64,000 nucleotides of DNA, taken from Actinernus sp. WN-2022 (lineage: Eukaryota > Cnidaria > Anthozoa > Actiniaria > Actinernidae). The stretch spans positions 81,129,032-81,193,031 of the forward strand of contig JAOWCC010000936.1 in NCBI GenBank assembly GCA_030867875.1. The letters run 5' to 3'. Shown one piece after another: positions 22,593 through 32,232 of this stretch. The position numbers and the translations under genes are program-made. Each line of letters opens with the position of its first letter. Positions within the stretch are counted from its first letter, which is position 1. The notes below the pieces were generated by a model. The model did no database searches. It saw only the letters and a program-made list of their open reading frames with translations, and had not been told where the DNA came from.

Positions 22593-23285
22593 ATGGCTAA
22601 TATACTAGACCTCCCTCTAGAAATCTTGACTAAGATTGTAGAGTATGCAGGCCCTACATCGTTCGCAAGCATTTCTTTGACTTCGAAACATCTAGGCGAT
22701 GCGGCATCTCTAGCGCGCTACAAAAATGTAGGTCGAATGCTGCGCTTGCGAGTCCTCACGTACGATTTCGGAGATGCTTGCAACTACAACGAGCGAGGAG
22801 ATTTGGTTAGGACTTTCGGTATTTCCACCAAGGACGCACGCGAAGCACTAGGCTTAATCTGTTGTGGGGGTTATCTCGACGCTAAATGGCTCACGAAGCA
22901 TTTCCAGCTTACCACAAAGGATTTACGAGCTGAAAATAACTTTGAACTACTCTTTGCTTGTCATGCTGGTCATCTCGACGTCGCTAGATGGCTCACCGAA
23001 CGTTTCCAGCTTACCATAGAGGATGCACGTTGTAGCTCTAATTTTGCGCTATACTACGCTTGCAGAAATGGTCATCTCGACGTCGCTAAATGGCTCACCA
23101 AGCATTTCCAGCTCACTGTAGCGGATGCGCGTAAGGCACTAAGCTGTACACTCATACACAAACATTTCGACGTCGCTAATTTGCTCAATAAGCACCTTCA
23201 GTTCACCATAGAGGATGTGCATATCGCTGTGGCCTATGCGCTACACTTTCCCACCCGAGAGGATTATCCCGTCGTTCCTTTATGA
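22593..23285 (+). CDS. F-box plus ankyrin-like repeat protein (viral cargo)
   Basis: Intact 230-aa frame. Residues ~5-35 form an F-box-like motif (DLPLEILTKIVEYAG, then SISLTSKHL). From ~80 there are four ~33-residue repeats with the pattern YAC-x-GHLDVAKWL, HFQLT and DAR, an ankyrin-like form I associate with large DNA viruses and amoebal genomes. F-box proteins bind SKP1 and recruit targets to SCF ubiquitin ligases, and ankyrin repeats choose the target, so a host-modulating role is plausible but inferred. Element B has no copy at the corresponding position. It could also be a captured host or giant-virus gene rather than a core gene. Confidence 0.65.
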   Translation: MANILDLPLEILTKIVEYAGPTSFASISLTSKHLGDAASLARYKNVGRMLRLRVLTYDFGDACNYNERGDLVRTFGISTKDAREALGLICCGGYLDAKWLTKHFQLTTKDLRAENNFELLFACHAGHLDVARWLTERFQLTIEDARCSSNFALYYACRNGHLDVAKWLTKHFQLTVADARKALSCTLIHKHFDVANLLNKHLQFTIEDVHIAVAYALHFPTREDYPVVPL

Positions 23286-23364
23286 AGTGTCGTTCGATGC
23301 ATTGTTTTGTCTTTGTGAAGTTAAGATAAGTCCCTTCCTCGCTTCTCATAGGAAATATCGATTT

Positions 23365-24263
23365 TTATCCCACGAGACTGCCTAGCTTTGCTCGCATCTC
23401 TTCCCGAATCTCGGCCCGAATTTGTTCCACGCTTTTTTCACCCCGGACCAAAGCTTTGTGACGAATTTCGACCCTCATAGCCTCATATTTATCTGCTTCG
23501 GCAAGGATGAGAGTGAACTCAGAGTCAGATACTTTCTCATCACGCAAGGCTTTTGACACGAGATCACGAAGCGTATAGACCCTATGCATAAGTCCTGGTA
23601 ACTAGCATGTCAACGAGGCCAGTAGGTCCTCTGGAATGTTGAAATTGAAGCGCCCGGGGAGATTGTGAAATGCACTGAAGGAATGTTCAGTGAAACAATG
23701 CCGTTAATTTGCTATGCGCCTGGCTGGTTGTACTATAAAGAAACATTTTTCAACTAAACAATCATGTTCAACACGTTTCACACTTCCTGCTAGCATTTCA
23801 ACTTCAACATTCCAGAGGACCTACTGGCCTCTTTTTCGTGTTGTGACCGCGCGAGTTATGCATAGTGTGTATTAACTTTCGCTCTCGCCAACATAGTGGT
23901 TTTTTCATGCTTTGAAACTTTGATTCCAAGCTTTTTAGCCCCAACAGCTGTAGAGGCTGAAATTAGCCCACAGAGCCCGCCAACAACACCAAGTGGTAGG
24001 CCAACCAAAGCACCAAAGCCTGAGAGAGCAACCGCTAAGCCTGAGCCCGATAAAAGTACACTCAGGCTACCTGTGGTCACAGCGATACCGTGAACGACTC
24101 CCTGCGCACGGGCATACTTTTTACGCACACCCTCGTAGTGTTTTTCTTGGGCTTCAATGCTTGCAAGCGTTTCACACACTTTTTGCAGGCGAAAGTTCTC
24201 ACCAGAGATTGTAGGATAAATCGGCGGTGCTGTTGGAATTGTTTGAATCGAATCGCTTGCCAT
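23365..24263 (-). pseudogene. Glycine-rich membrane protein of viral block, split by insertion (element A)
   Basis: The intact homologue is 60603-61226 (207 aa) and a third copy lies at 38299-38897. The N-terminal part (24263 down to about 23865) begins MASDSIQTIPTAPPIYP. It has an amphipathic helix (YEGVRKKYARAQGVVHG), two hydrophobic Gly/Ala-rich segments (~55-110) and SKHEKTTMLARAKVN. The C-terminal charged helix (23589 down to 23365) ends MRAKLGSLVG. A 266-bp insertion flanked by TATGCATA separates the halves. The product was probably a membrane-inserting virion or pore-type protein; I cannot name the family. Confidence 0.7.
23591..23856. mobile_element. 266-bp insertion with 8-bp flanking duplication
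   Basis: TATGCATA at 23583-23590 and 23857-23864 flanks it. Inside, a 29-bp segment beginning GAGGCCAGTAGGTCCTCTGG (23615) is perfectly mirrored, ending at 23831. It is non-coding and interrupts the membrane-protein gene. Confidence 0.75.
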
Positions 24264-24286
24264 TATAACTATAGCTTTGCTATGTA

Positions 24287-24294
24287 TATACGTA
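24287..24294 (-). promoter_or_regulatory. TACGTATA motif with nearby TATAGC stem-loop
   Basis: On the minus strand TACGTATA is 23 bp before the ATG of the membrane-protein gene, and ATAGCAAAGCTATAG (24269-24283) lies between. The motif sits in the 35-bp gap after the penton-like gene. Confidence 0.4.
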
Positions 24295-24298
24295 TGCC

Positions 24299-24967
24299 TT
24301 ACTCAATCTTCAATACGAAGCGTATAGGTCTACCACGGAAGTCTACCACGTCGCCTTTTTCGTCCCGAATAGTCAGGCGAAGGCTGCTTCTCATCATTCC
24401 CTAGAGCTCGGACGGTTAGTGAAAGTAGTGAAGCATAGGTTGTTTTTGCAAACCTCTCACCTCAAATCTCTAAGCTAGCTAAGACTTGCGAGCGTTTTCC
24501 CTCGAGAAGTGAGAAGCTGGAATCCACCACATCGCAGTGGACACTGTGTGGATATCTTGGAGCACCAGTTCATGATTACCTACTTTTATGGTTGCTTCAG
24601 TAGCGGCATCCCTCCCAGCTTTATTAATATCCAACAGGGTGCAGATATTTACGCTAAGTAGAGTCGGTTTCTTGACTTCTAGGTTCCAAGACCTACTAGA
24701 TGGGGGTTTCACAAATTTTATGATGCCAGCAGTGATTGCAGATTTTAAAGCTTGTTGAAGGCTTGCCATATCGTGGTGCCCTTTAGCAATTTTGTATGGA
24801 AACCCCATACTTTCAGGGGTAGACCACCAGAAAGTCGCATCCTCTACTAGGTTCCACCAACTGTTCTCAAGAGTGACCTCGACTAGTGAAATATTCTGAA
24901 TACAAATATGTTGATCAAAGTAGACCGTATGTTCTGCGGTAGGACAGGTGATATTAAGTATAACCAT
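24299..24967 (-). pseudogene. Penton-like minor capsid candidate, element A (frameshifted)
   Basis: It matches the intact 221-aa protein at 61246-61911. The first ~140 residues (24967 down to about 24540) are in one frame (ISLVEVTLENSWWNL, VGNHELVLQDIHT). The remainder is in another frame with at least one further stop, ending with DFRGRPIRF and TAA at 24299-24301. The beta-rich composition and its place in the capsid gene block suggest a single-jelly-roll minor capsid or penton protein, but that is inference. Upstream, a 127-bp exact tandem duplication repeats its 5' end. Confidence 0.6.
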
Positions 24968-25091
24968 CCTCTACTAGGTTCCACCAACTGTTCTCAAGAG
25001 TGACCTCGACTAGTGAAATATTCTGAATACAAATATGTTGATCAAAGTAGACCGTATGTTCTGCGGTAGGACAGGTGATATTAAGTATAAC
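24838..25091. repeat. 127-bp exact tandem duplication over a viral 5' end
   Basis: Segment 24838-24964 is repeated at 24965-25091, duplicating the first ~42 codons and the upstream edge of the penton-like gene. I see no mismatch apart from the first junction bases. It is either a recent slip or an assembly artefact. Confidence 0.85.
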
Positions 25092-25121
25092 CATTGCAGC
25101 AGTATTAAAGGTAAGCCGCTA

Positions 25122-25129
25122 TACGTATA
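25122..25129 (+). promoter_or_regulatory. TACGTATA motif before 517-aa gene
   Basis: TACGTATA lies 18 bp upstream of ATG 25148, in the divergent interval between the penton-like and 517-aa genes. Confidence 0.4.
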
Positions 25130-25147
25130 TAAGTCGAAAGTTTCAAT

Positions 25148-26963
25148 ATGACAGAGGCATGGAGGCAGTTCAATTACCTATTTCCAGAGGCAGTAACCGG
25201 GTGGTTCGATTCTTTTGTGGGTCGGGATGGTGTGGGAAATGTTAATTTATTTTTCCACGGGATGACCTATCAGGTGTTCACAGATGCAGGCCTCCCTACG
25301 AAGACAGGTGGAGGCCAGCTAATGGTCTGGCATGGGCGCACAGGCAAGGCGCTTGACCTAGCCCTTGGTACCAAAACAGTTTATGAGGAGGTACTATTCG
25401 CGCAGAAGCACAACGGTCTTTCCAAAGAAGCTGTGGAAAATAAAAAGGTCGCACGACTGAATGCCGATCTGTGGGCAAAGTTTAAGAATCGATACGTATA
25501 CCCACATGCGGATCTTCACCAGTTTTATGCATCCACGGACATAGATGGCCCAGGCAAATATTCAACGAACATTGTATTTCGAGACGGAGATTCTAGCTAT
25601 GATGTTTACGGCGATGATGTCTCCAAACTACCTGGGGCCATTCAAAAACGTATTGATGGTGCACTAGGTGGGGCCGCCAGCTTCCCGCGATCGCTTTTGC
25701 TAGCAAATAAGGCCCGTAAAATGCGCCTCCCGCCAGAATGGGCATCTGATTTATGGGGGAAACCATTCCAGCTCCACAGCCTCGACATCTATGTCACAGA
25801 ACACGAATACTTCGAAGTGAAAGTCCCAAACATCTTTGCAGACCTCATTGTGCTGTATGGTGGCGGGGCAGGGGGCGGTCCCACAGGGGGTAAGACTGCA
25901 GATATCCACAAGTGGCTCCAAGGCCCCAACAGTGATTTCTGGCCACAACAGGATAACTTCGCTGTGTTCCTGGCCACTGAGGGCTGTGGTATTTCGGTTG
26001 ATATGCTGGAAGACCTTCCAAAACGTGTGGTTGCCCTCCTACGGTTTCATATTTACTTCACAGCACGCAAAATACTCCAAGAGATGGGTGCTTCACTCCC
26101 AGGATCCTCCACTTGGACGGCTTGGAACAACCCCCACACCGAATCTGCGTACCGTAGGATCTGCAACGAGTTCGCCATCCCAAAAGACACCGATTTTAGA
26201 TTTCGACAGGGGCGCCTAGGAGGCCTGGGAACCACATCCACGTGGCTACTAGATGATAAAAGATGGAACATGAATTACACTTGGCACGACGCTACAGAAC
26301 TTGAGGCATTTAGAAGAGGAGACTCTGATGCTGAGCTTGATGCTGGGAGGACACGCATTGAGAACAAAAAAGCAGCCGAGCAGTGGAAGCAATTCATTCC
26401 AAAAGGAAGCAACACATACCTAGGGCTAACATTTGTTGGGCGTGGCAGGCTCAACCAGAGCATGGAATCATATGTGATTTGTGTGTGCGGAGCACAGACA
26501 CAAGTACGAGGCTCACTACTTGGCAATCCTGGGCAGACAAAGGAGGACCGTAAGATTTTCCTCGCGCTGCTTGAGGCCACCATTGTGAACACTGACATTG
26601 CGGGTAGCATCAAAAGATACCAGGATGCCTTCATACGTTTAGACTATGCAATCGCTCCGGGAATCTGGCTTCTGCCATCAGATATATGTTATGGGCTATA
26701 ACAATAACCTCAAGAGGGCTAGTGACAATATGAGTATGGGGGTTAATGCCGTTAATGGATCACCTGTAAAAACACTTCCACAAACGCAAGGAAAGTCAAA
26801 GCCCACCCCACATAGCTCAGCTACGACACAGGTACCAAAGGCACAGCCTGCTCCTGTTGCAAAGCCCGTCAGTACGTCTGCACAGCAACAAACCCAACAT
26901 GAAATCAATCTGGCAGCGGTATTGATTGCTGCAGCCGGTGCCGCATGGTGGATGTTGCGTTAA
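25148..26963 (+). pseudogene. Large conserved viral-block protein with C-terminal membrane anchor (element A, frameshifted)
   Basis: The first frame gives 517 aa and stops at 26701; the matching C-terminus (VMGYNNNLKRASDN onward) is in the next frame, so a frameshift lies near 26685. The intact homologue is 62023-63675 (550 aa). Shared features are PHAD-x-x-x-F near residues 115-125, an ATEGCGIS-type stretch, LRFHIYFTARKILQEMG, GRLGGLG, and a final hydrophobic anchor (AAVLIAAAGAAWWMLR) after a Pro/Gln/Lys-rich linker. I do not recognise the family. Its position between penton-like and capsid genes suggests a virion or packaging role. Its 3' end overlaps the converging gene at 26905. Confidence 0.65.
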
Positions 26964-27969
26964 TGATAAATTTCCAATTTTGATCACTAACGCCGCGGCC
27001 CGACTTGTATTGCTCCACTACGAAGACAACTACGGCCACGATCAACAGCCAGGCATTCTTTGCCAAGAATCCTACGACCTCACCTGCAGTCCGAAAGAGA
27101 AAGCTAGCGAGGGCTCCTACCATCCCAGGGAGAATCTGGCCTAGCTTTTTTCTTATTGCCTTTAACCCCTTTCCAATACCCTTGGCTACGCTAGTCAAGT
27201 TCTTCGACAGCATAGAAACTATGACGCCAATCACAGTGCCTAGCGCAGCGAGCGCACCAAGCACTGTTACCCCATACTTCTTGAAGACGGCTTTTACGTG
27301 GTCCCGCAGTGACATACGCTCTTCGATGCCCTCGATCTCTCGCTCTAATCTTTGAATCTCTTTTTCGATAGTGTCTATTTGCTCCTGCGCTTCAGACTTT
27401 TCCGCCTTAGTCGAATTAGTATCTTTGACGGTAGCCTCAGCTACTGCCTTCTTCTGTTTGAGGACTTTGATCTCCCCTCCTTTTTGTTCTATGACCTTTC
27501 CAGATGGGGGACCTAGGGCGGTTTTTATGGTCTTTGGTAGCTTATCGTCGAGGGCCACCTCCTTTGCAGTTTTGAAGACGAGGTGAGGCCTGGCATTCTT
27601 CTGATGGAGTTTTACCCAGACCCTATCGTACTCATCCACACGAGCTGTGAATTTATCGTACTTGACTTCGGGAAACCTATCGTGTATATTTTCCCACGCC
27701 CTTACTGTCTGCTTTTCGGCAAGCCTAAGGGCGGCGGCCTCGGGGGAAAGCGTTTTGCCTTCAATGAACGAGGTCTCGTTCGTGCTGCCGTCAATCTTAG
27801 CACCATTTGCGTCCGTATTTAGCGTTTTCATGGGTATCCACTCATCAGGGTCCATACTGCTAGTGTCAGGCCCAAATAGGCCGTTCAGGTATTCATCATC
27901 ATCAGCACCGCCGGTTTCATCTTCTGGTATGAGTGGAGTCGTATCAGTTGGATCCACCTCAACATTCAA
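26905..27969 (-). CDS. Coiled-coil / hydrophobic structural protein (element A)
   Basis: The open frame is 354 aa. The N-terminal ~90 residues are acidic (PLIPEDETGG), a coiled coil follows at ~170-220 (EKEIQRLEREIEGIEERM), then RDHVKAVFKKYGVTVLGALA and several hydrophobic segments, the last AKNAWLLIVAVVVFVVEQYK. Element B has the same C-terminus (63672-64000) but stops soon after EQYKS; here a small indel removes that stop and adds ~25 unrelated residues. The frame begins with TTG and an out-of-frame ATG sits nearby, so the 5' end may also be damaged. Probably a membrane or capsid-associated protein; family not named. Confidence 0.6.
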   Translation of the reverse strand: MNVEVDPTDTTPLIPEDETGGADDDEYLNGLFGPDTSSMDPDEWIPMKTLNTDANGAKIDGSTNETSFIEGKTLSPEAAALRLAEKQTVRAWENIHDRFPEVKYDKFTARVDEYDRVWVKLHQKNARPHLVFKTAKEVALDDKLPKTIKTALGPPSGKVIEQKGGEIKVLKQKKAVAEATVKDTNSTKAEKSEAQEQIDTIEKEIQRLEREIEGIEERMSLRDHVKAVFKKYGVTVLGALAALGTVIGVIVSMLSKNLTSVAKGIGKGLKAIRKKLGQILPGMVGALASFLFRTAGEVVGFLAKNAWLLIVAVVVFVVEQYKSGRGVSDQNWKFIINATSTMRHRLQQSIPLPD

Positions 27970-28019
27970 ATTGAAGGTTTATCCTTTTCACTTATAGCTT
28001 TGCTATATACATATTCAAT
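27970..28019. promoter_or_regulatory. Divergent promoter region between coiled-coil and capsid genes
   Basis: The short interval contains TTATAGCTTTGCTATA, a stem-loop with TATAGC arms, and ATACATATTCAATATG running into the capsid ATG. A diverged copy of this interval, inverted, is present at 36941-37005. Confidence 0.45.
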
Positions 28020-29241
28020 ATGATATCGTCGAAGCTAGTTCCTGCACAAACACGCAGAGAGCCGCTTGGACTCAAAGCTCGACGCATTCTTTATAGACGC
28101 ACTTTCGCACCATCGTCTGCCAACCCAGGAGAGACACTATGTTGCGGTTCCAAAACTAGGAGAAAACATTGTCCTAGTCCCAGGTAGCTTTGCACTCTTG
28201 GCTGATATTGCATTGTCTGGTGGACACGCCAACAATCGCGTGGTGGCCAATGTCGGACGATGTTTAGTCTCTCATCGCAGATGTAGAATTGGAACAGAGG
28301 TAATAGAAGACCTTGCCCGACCAGATCTCCTACAAACGGCATATTCCGATCTCTATCTTCCTACTCCAGAGCGAGAAGCTCGGATTCAACAAGGTATTCA
28401 GACAGAGAATATGAACAAGCTTCGCTCAGTGGCTGGTGACAAGGACACGTCAAATGCTGGAGAAACTGCGCTCCTGACCGCATATGGATCAAAGTATAGA
28501 ATTCCATTAGATGTTGACATTCTGACACAACATGGAGCTCTGTATCCCCACGCCCTCAGCGACATTATTTCGTTTGATTTGGTTCTAGCCCCTGCTGTCG
28601 ACATAGTGGTGGGATCAGATACGACCAAGATAGGCACATACAAGCTCAACAACATACAGCTGGAGTATGAGGTCATCGAGGATGAAAAACTCGCCAGTCA
28701 AGCACAGCACGCATATACCACAGGCACTGCCTTCCTGTTCAACTATGCTTTACACTCCAAGAATGTACCTATTAGCAAGGCATCAGACACTTTGGTGGCT
28801 TAGAACATCACCGTCCCACGGAGATCCTTTACTGGACTACTTCTCCTCTTTGTGACGCTACACACCGCAGGTACCCGGGACAGCGAGTCATTCGCCAATC
28901 CAGGCATCACGAAGGTGGAGGTAGATGTCAATGGCATTCCAAATTACTTCTTTCCAGATGGCATGCTACCACCAGATTTCTGGGAGGCTGCCAAGGGGTG
29001 GTTTGGCACATCAGTCGATGTTGATCCGCAAATGACCCCCATGACACCTCCCAAGTTCTACAACAACAAATTTGCCATTCTCATTGATTGTCGCACAGCA
29101 AAGGATTCAGTTGTCCATGGCGATGGCTTGGCCCAAACAGGTTGTGGAAAAGACATCGACATCCGGGCGCATAGGAGTGGAGGCAGCGGGACCGTGAACA
29201 TGCACATCTTCGTTCTGTCAGATGCTCCTCAAGCATGTTAA
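28020..29241 (+). pseudogene. Double-jelly-roll major capsid protein (element A, broken)
   Basis: A continuous frame runs from about 28066 to TAA 29239-29241 with one in-frame TAG at 28801-28803. The first part contains LDAFFIDALSHHRL, LVPGSFALLADIAL and NIQLEYEVIEDEKLA. The second contains RRSFTGLLLLF, SFANPGITKVEVDVNG and PPDFWEAAKGWFG. This order matches hexon-like capsid proteins of Polintons/adintoviruses (established family knowledge, judged by eye). The only nearby ATG (28020) is in another frame that shares coding-like conservation with the copy at 36884-36940, so a 5' frameshift near 28066 is likely. About 400 codons, a normal size for the family. Confidence 0.75.
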
Positions 29242-29896
29242 GGCCTGGTTCATTTAATGGAAAATAGATGTAAGTTAAAAAATGTTTTCTAGCAGAAATA
29301 ACAGTTTAAACAAAATCTAATTACACCATAATACTAAAATCAACTTCCTTAAATTTGTTAAATGGATGGTTGTCGTATCACGTGATCGGTGACGTCATAA
29401 TAATATAAAATCGTTTAAGTGAAATGCGGCTGCGACGATAACATATAAATATAAAGTAACCCTGCTAAAACATTACTCCTCCCACAGTGTTTCCGATCAC
29501 ACTTAGAAAACATGACTATCATGTAAAGATAAGGAGATATTAAGGGTACAAAAAGTCACGTGACCTATTTTGCATATGTTCGCCTTAATTACTCGTTAAC
29601 GAAACATCGTAGTCATCTTTTCTAAGTTGATTTAGGTAAAAGGCTTCAACCTTAACTGAACATATCCATTCGTCATCCTAGCTGTTTTAAACTCGGAGCC
29701 GCATTTTTGATTTACTGATTTCGTGTTCTAAGTCACGTGACAGACCACGTGACACGTTTTACTACACACAAACCATTTAAGGTTGCCAAGAATGGCGATA
29801 CCTATTATCGTGAGAAACTTGGCCTACTTACCATACTCGGCTGTGTTGAAATAAGGAAAACAATTTTTACCCGAAATTTGACCCCTGAACCAGGCC
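29242..29896. mobile_element. 655-bp MITE flanked by TTAA, between capsid and ATPase genes
   Basis: TTAA at 29238-29241 and 29897-29900 flanks GGCCTGGTTCA (29242-29252) and its exact complement TGAACCAGGCC (29886-29896). The left TTAA contains the capsid stop codon. An open frame running from the MITE into the ATPase (GTG 29737) is a by-product of the insertion. Confidence 0.9.
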
Positions 29897-29901
29897 TTAA
29901 C

Positions 29902-30598
29902 AGGCTTGAGTCAGATCAATATATTGAATGGATCCCTGAAGAGTTTCACATATTAACGGTTTGCAAAGCCCCGATGGACGCCCTGGTAGAACACATTCCA
30001 TTCAATGCCCTCGTAGTAGGCCCCACAAATTGTGGAAAAACGGCATTCCTTATGGAGCAACTTCGTGGACCATTTCGCGGTAAGTTCGACATTATCGTAG
30101 TCGTATGTCCCACGTATGCCCACAACAAAACCTATCGTGGATTTGCTCATAGAGATCCCCATTTCTACGTCATCGCCCCAGCAGGATGCCATCGATGCCG
30201 CACTACACTTGTGCGCCACATTTTGGGCAGGTACCAATACTCTACTGATACTTGACGATTGTGCTGCCTCTAAGGCCGTAAAAGGAAGGACAGCCAAGAT
30301 CACGGATTTGGCCTTTTCTGCTCGCCATATTGGGATTTCCGTTTGGGTGCTCTCCCAACAATTGACGAGCATCTGCAAACCCGTCCGCGAAAATGTAGCC
30401 ATGGTTGTGGCCTTTCATACGGCATCGGCTCTGGATGCCAAGGTCCTCTTTGAGGACTACGGTGGAGGGTTGGAGGTGGATGAGAAAAAAATGTTGCAAT
30501 CAGAGCTCCGGACCAATAAGTTTACTCGCATATGCTTTTGTTTACGACACCCCTTTGCTGTCTTATTGGAGATACCTGCACCCAATAGTATACTGTAG
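29902..30598 (+). pseudogene. A32/FtsK-HerA-type DNA packaging ATPase (element A, frameshifted)
   Basis: Right of the MITE the frame reads ESDQYIEWIPEEFH, then a Walker A motif VVGPTNCGKT and FDIIVVVCPTY. Near 30165-30180 the frame shifts; the next frame (to TAG 30596-30598) has the Walker B motif LLILDDCA, SARHIGISVWVLSQQ (sensor-type) and a C-terminal helix. This motif order is that of the genome-packaging ATPase of Polintons and nucleocytoplasmic large DNA viruses. It lies directly after the capsid gene, as usual in such viruses. No ATG is obvious before ...KAPMDALVEH, so the native start is uncertain. Confidence 0.75.
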
Positions 30599-30604
30599 TA
30601 TACC

Positions 30605-31288
30605 ATGGAGGACGAAATATTTGCCCTACTAGGTGAGGATGTAACAGGTCCACCCAAAACGGAGGTAACCAATTCGGCTGCTGAAGCCGCGGGTTCCTCT
30701 GGAATAGACAACCGGGAAGCGCTTTCTATTTTGGCCGCAACAGGTACCACAAAATAATATCTAGGTAAAAATCTCTCTCTAGGAGACGTTTCTATACTAT
30801 CTGAGAAAGACGTAGAGCGGTTATATAGAAGGTACCAGGCCGTTCTAGCTCAGCAAATAACAGGGAGTCTAGTCGATGGTGTGATGCGTCTAGCTACCCG
30901 CTTAGTTGCGTACCTAGTCCCTCTAGATTCTCAAGAAGCACTGCTCAAGGACCTACAAGAAGACCACCTAGTCCGCAACGAGATCAGTGCTGCGACTGGC
31001 TTGTTATCTCTTAAAGCAGGGCGCTTTGTAGCACTAGCTAGCGTCTTGTTCCACGTATCTGGTCACATAGTTGTTCCTTGTAGCTCTGCTACGACATCAA
31101 GTAGCTCTGCTATCGCACCTATTGAACCTTCACATATACCTATCATAACAAAGCAAGATGGAAGAACAGATGGATCGGATCACTGCGGATCCCCCGAAGA
31201 CTGCCTGAGAAAAAAGAAAAAGATCCGAAGCGTGTTGCTGCTGGAAAAACACTGGCAGAAAGCAACAAACGTGCTAGAGCGGCGCTGA
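30605..31288 (+). pseudogene. Conserved virus-block protein, helical, in-frame TAA
   Basis: ATG 30605 opens 7 bp after the ATPase stop and the same frame runs past a single TAA (30755-30757) to 31288. Before the stop it is acidic (MEDEIFALLGED). After it, it is helical with LSEKDVERLYRRYQ, RLATRLVAYLVPLD, LQEDHLVRNEIS and LKAGRFVALASVLFH. The last ~50 residues look like frameshifted sequence overlapping the next gene, which starts at 31158. Proteins of this type occur beside Polinton capsid genes as I recall, but I cannot give a function. Confidence 0.5.
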
Positions 31289-31443
31289 ATCGCGAGCGGG
31301 AGCGCGAGTTGGAGCGAGAAAGGGAAGTAGAGGTACCAGTAGACTCTGCTTCTCCTCAGAATGATAACAACTTGACCCGTAGGCTGTATGAGAATATGTC
31401 TGTCAACACCTCACTTGCTGCCATTGGTGTAGGTGAAGGCTAA
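31158..31443 (+). pseudogene. Small basic coiled-coil protein (frameshifted)
   Basis: ATG 31158 begins MEEQMDRITADPPKT and stops at TGA 31206-31208. From about 31207 the next frame gives a Lys/Arg/Glu-rich helix (DPKRVAAGKTLAE, NRERERELEREREV) and ends SVNTSLAAIGVGEG at TAA 31441-31443. One indel near 31205 explains both. The product would be ~95 aa, highly charged, possibly nucleic-acid binding. Confidence 0.45.
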
Positions 31444-32002
31444 AGGAATTGGAAACGTCGTCACCACTAATGCTTTACTAGCCCTCAAATCTCATCTTTC
31501 ATATTGTACCACTTCGCTTCTAACCGAGTTAGGTTTCGAAGGCGAGGGAGAGTTGGTAGATCTTGCGTTGTTCGAGGACGCTGGCGCCCCCAAGAGACTC
31601 TCCTTAGTAAATCTAGAATTGCAAAGTCTTAAGACGGATGAATTCTCCAACATTTACAATGTGGTGCGTTGGCCGGATGAAGTCTTAAACAGGCACACGT
31701 TGCTTTTCCCCGAAATGCCCGAGGGATTCCGCCTCGGTTTAGTAATAGGGTACGACAATATTAAAGCCCTCGGTATTGAACTTTGCCCGGATGAAGTCTT
31801 AAACAGGCACACGGTGATTCCCCCCGGAATACCCAAGGGATTACGCTTCAGTTTAGAAATAGGGGACGACAACATTAAAGTCCTCGATATTGAACAAAAT
31901 GAAGCTTGGGTAATGCCCCAGCGTGACCCACAGCCACACCAATTCAAAAGTCTACTCCATTTGAAAGCTGGAGACCTAAACCTTATACCCATATATGTAT
32001 GA
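31433..32002 (+). CDS. Hypothetical viral-block protein with internal duplication
   Basis: Open frame of up to 189 codons from GTG; no convincing ATG near the start, so the 5' end may be damaged. Residues ~80-112 and ~119-150 are two copies of a motif starting WPDEVLNRHT or CPDEVLNRHT and ending GYDNIKALGIE or GDDNIKVLDIE. The protein ends LHLKAGDLNLIPIYV. The TGA (32000-32002) overlaps the ATG of the next gene (31999-32001), indicating tight packing. Function unknown. Confidence 0.45.
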   Translation: MKAKGIGNVVTTNALLALKSHLSYCTTSLLTELGFEGEGELVDLALFEDAGAPKRLSLVNLELQSLKTDEFSNIYNVVRWPDEVLNRHTLLFPEMPEGFRLGLVIGYDNIKALGIELCPDEVLNRHTVIPPGIPKGLRFSLEIGDDNIKVLDIEQNEAWVMPQRDPQPHQFKSLLHLKAGDLNLIPIYV

Positions 32003-32223
32003 TGGTTGAGAATAAGTTGATGCAAACGATAACAGAGGCTGTCGTATTAACTGGACTTGCTACTAGTATTGGGTTCGTTGCGAGAAAGTTGATCAAAGAA
32101 TCCATGCTTAGTGACCCTTCATCATCAGTCGTAAACTACGTGAAGTGGACAGCTGTATTAGCTGGTAGCATTGCCTCTAAGAAATATCTTGAGGACCAAA
32201 AGATAATTCCACAGAGTGTGTAA
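31999..32223 (+). CDS. Small membrane protein (74 aa)
   Basis: Starts ATG-ATG overlapping the preceding stop and ends 9 bp before the next ATG. It has a hydrophobic stretch (ITEAVVLTGLATSIGFVA), a basic segment, and a second hydrophobic helix (YVKWTAVLAGSIAS) with a Lys-rich tail. It is intact. A role in the virion membrane or capsid is possible but not shown. Confidence 0.5.
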   Translation: MMVENKLMQTITEAVVLTGLATSIGFVARKLIKESMLSDPSSSVVNYVKWTAVLAGSIASKKYLEDQKIIPQSV

Positions 32224-32232
32224 CTACAACCA

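Noticed and set aside
29737..30255. Extended N-terminus of the packaging ATPase starting at GTG 29737
   Set aside because: The first ~54 codons lie inside the TTAA-flanked MITE (29242-29896), so the frame is accidental there.
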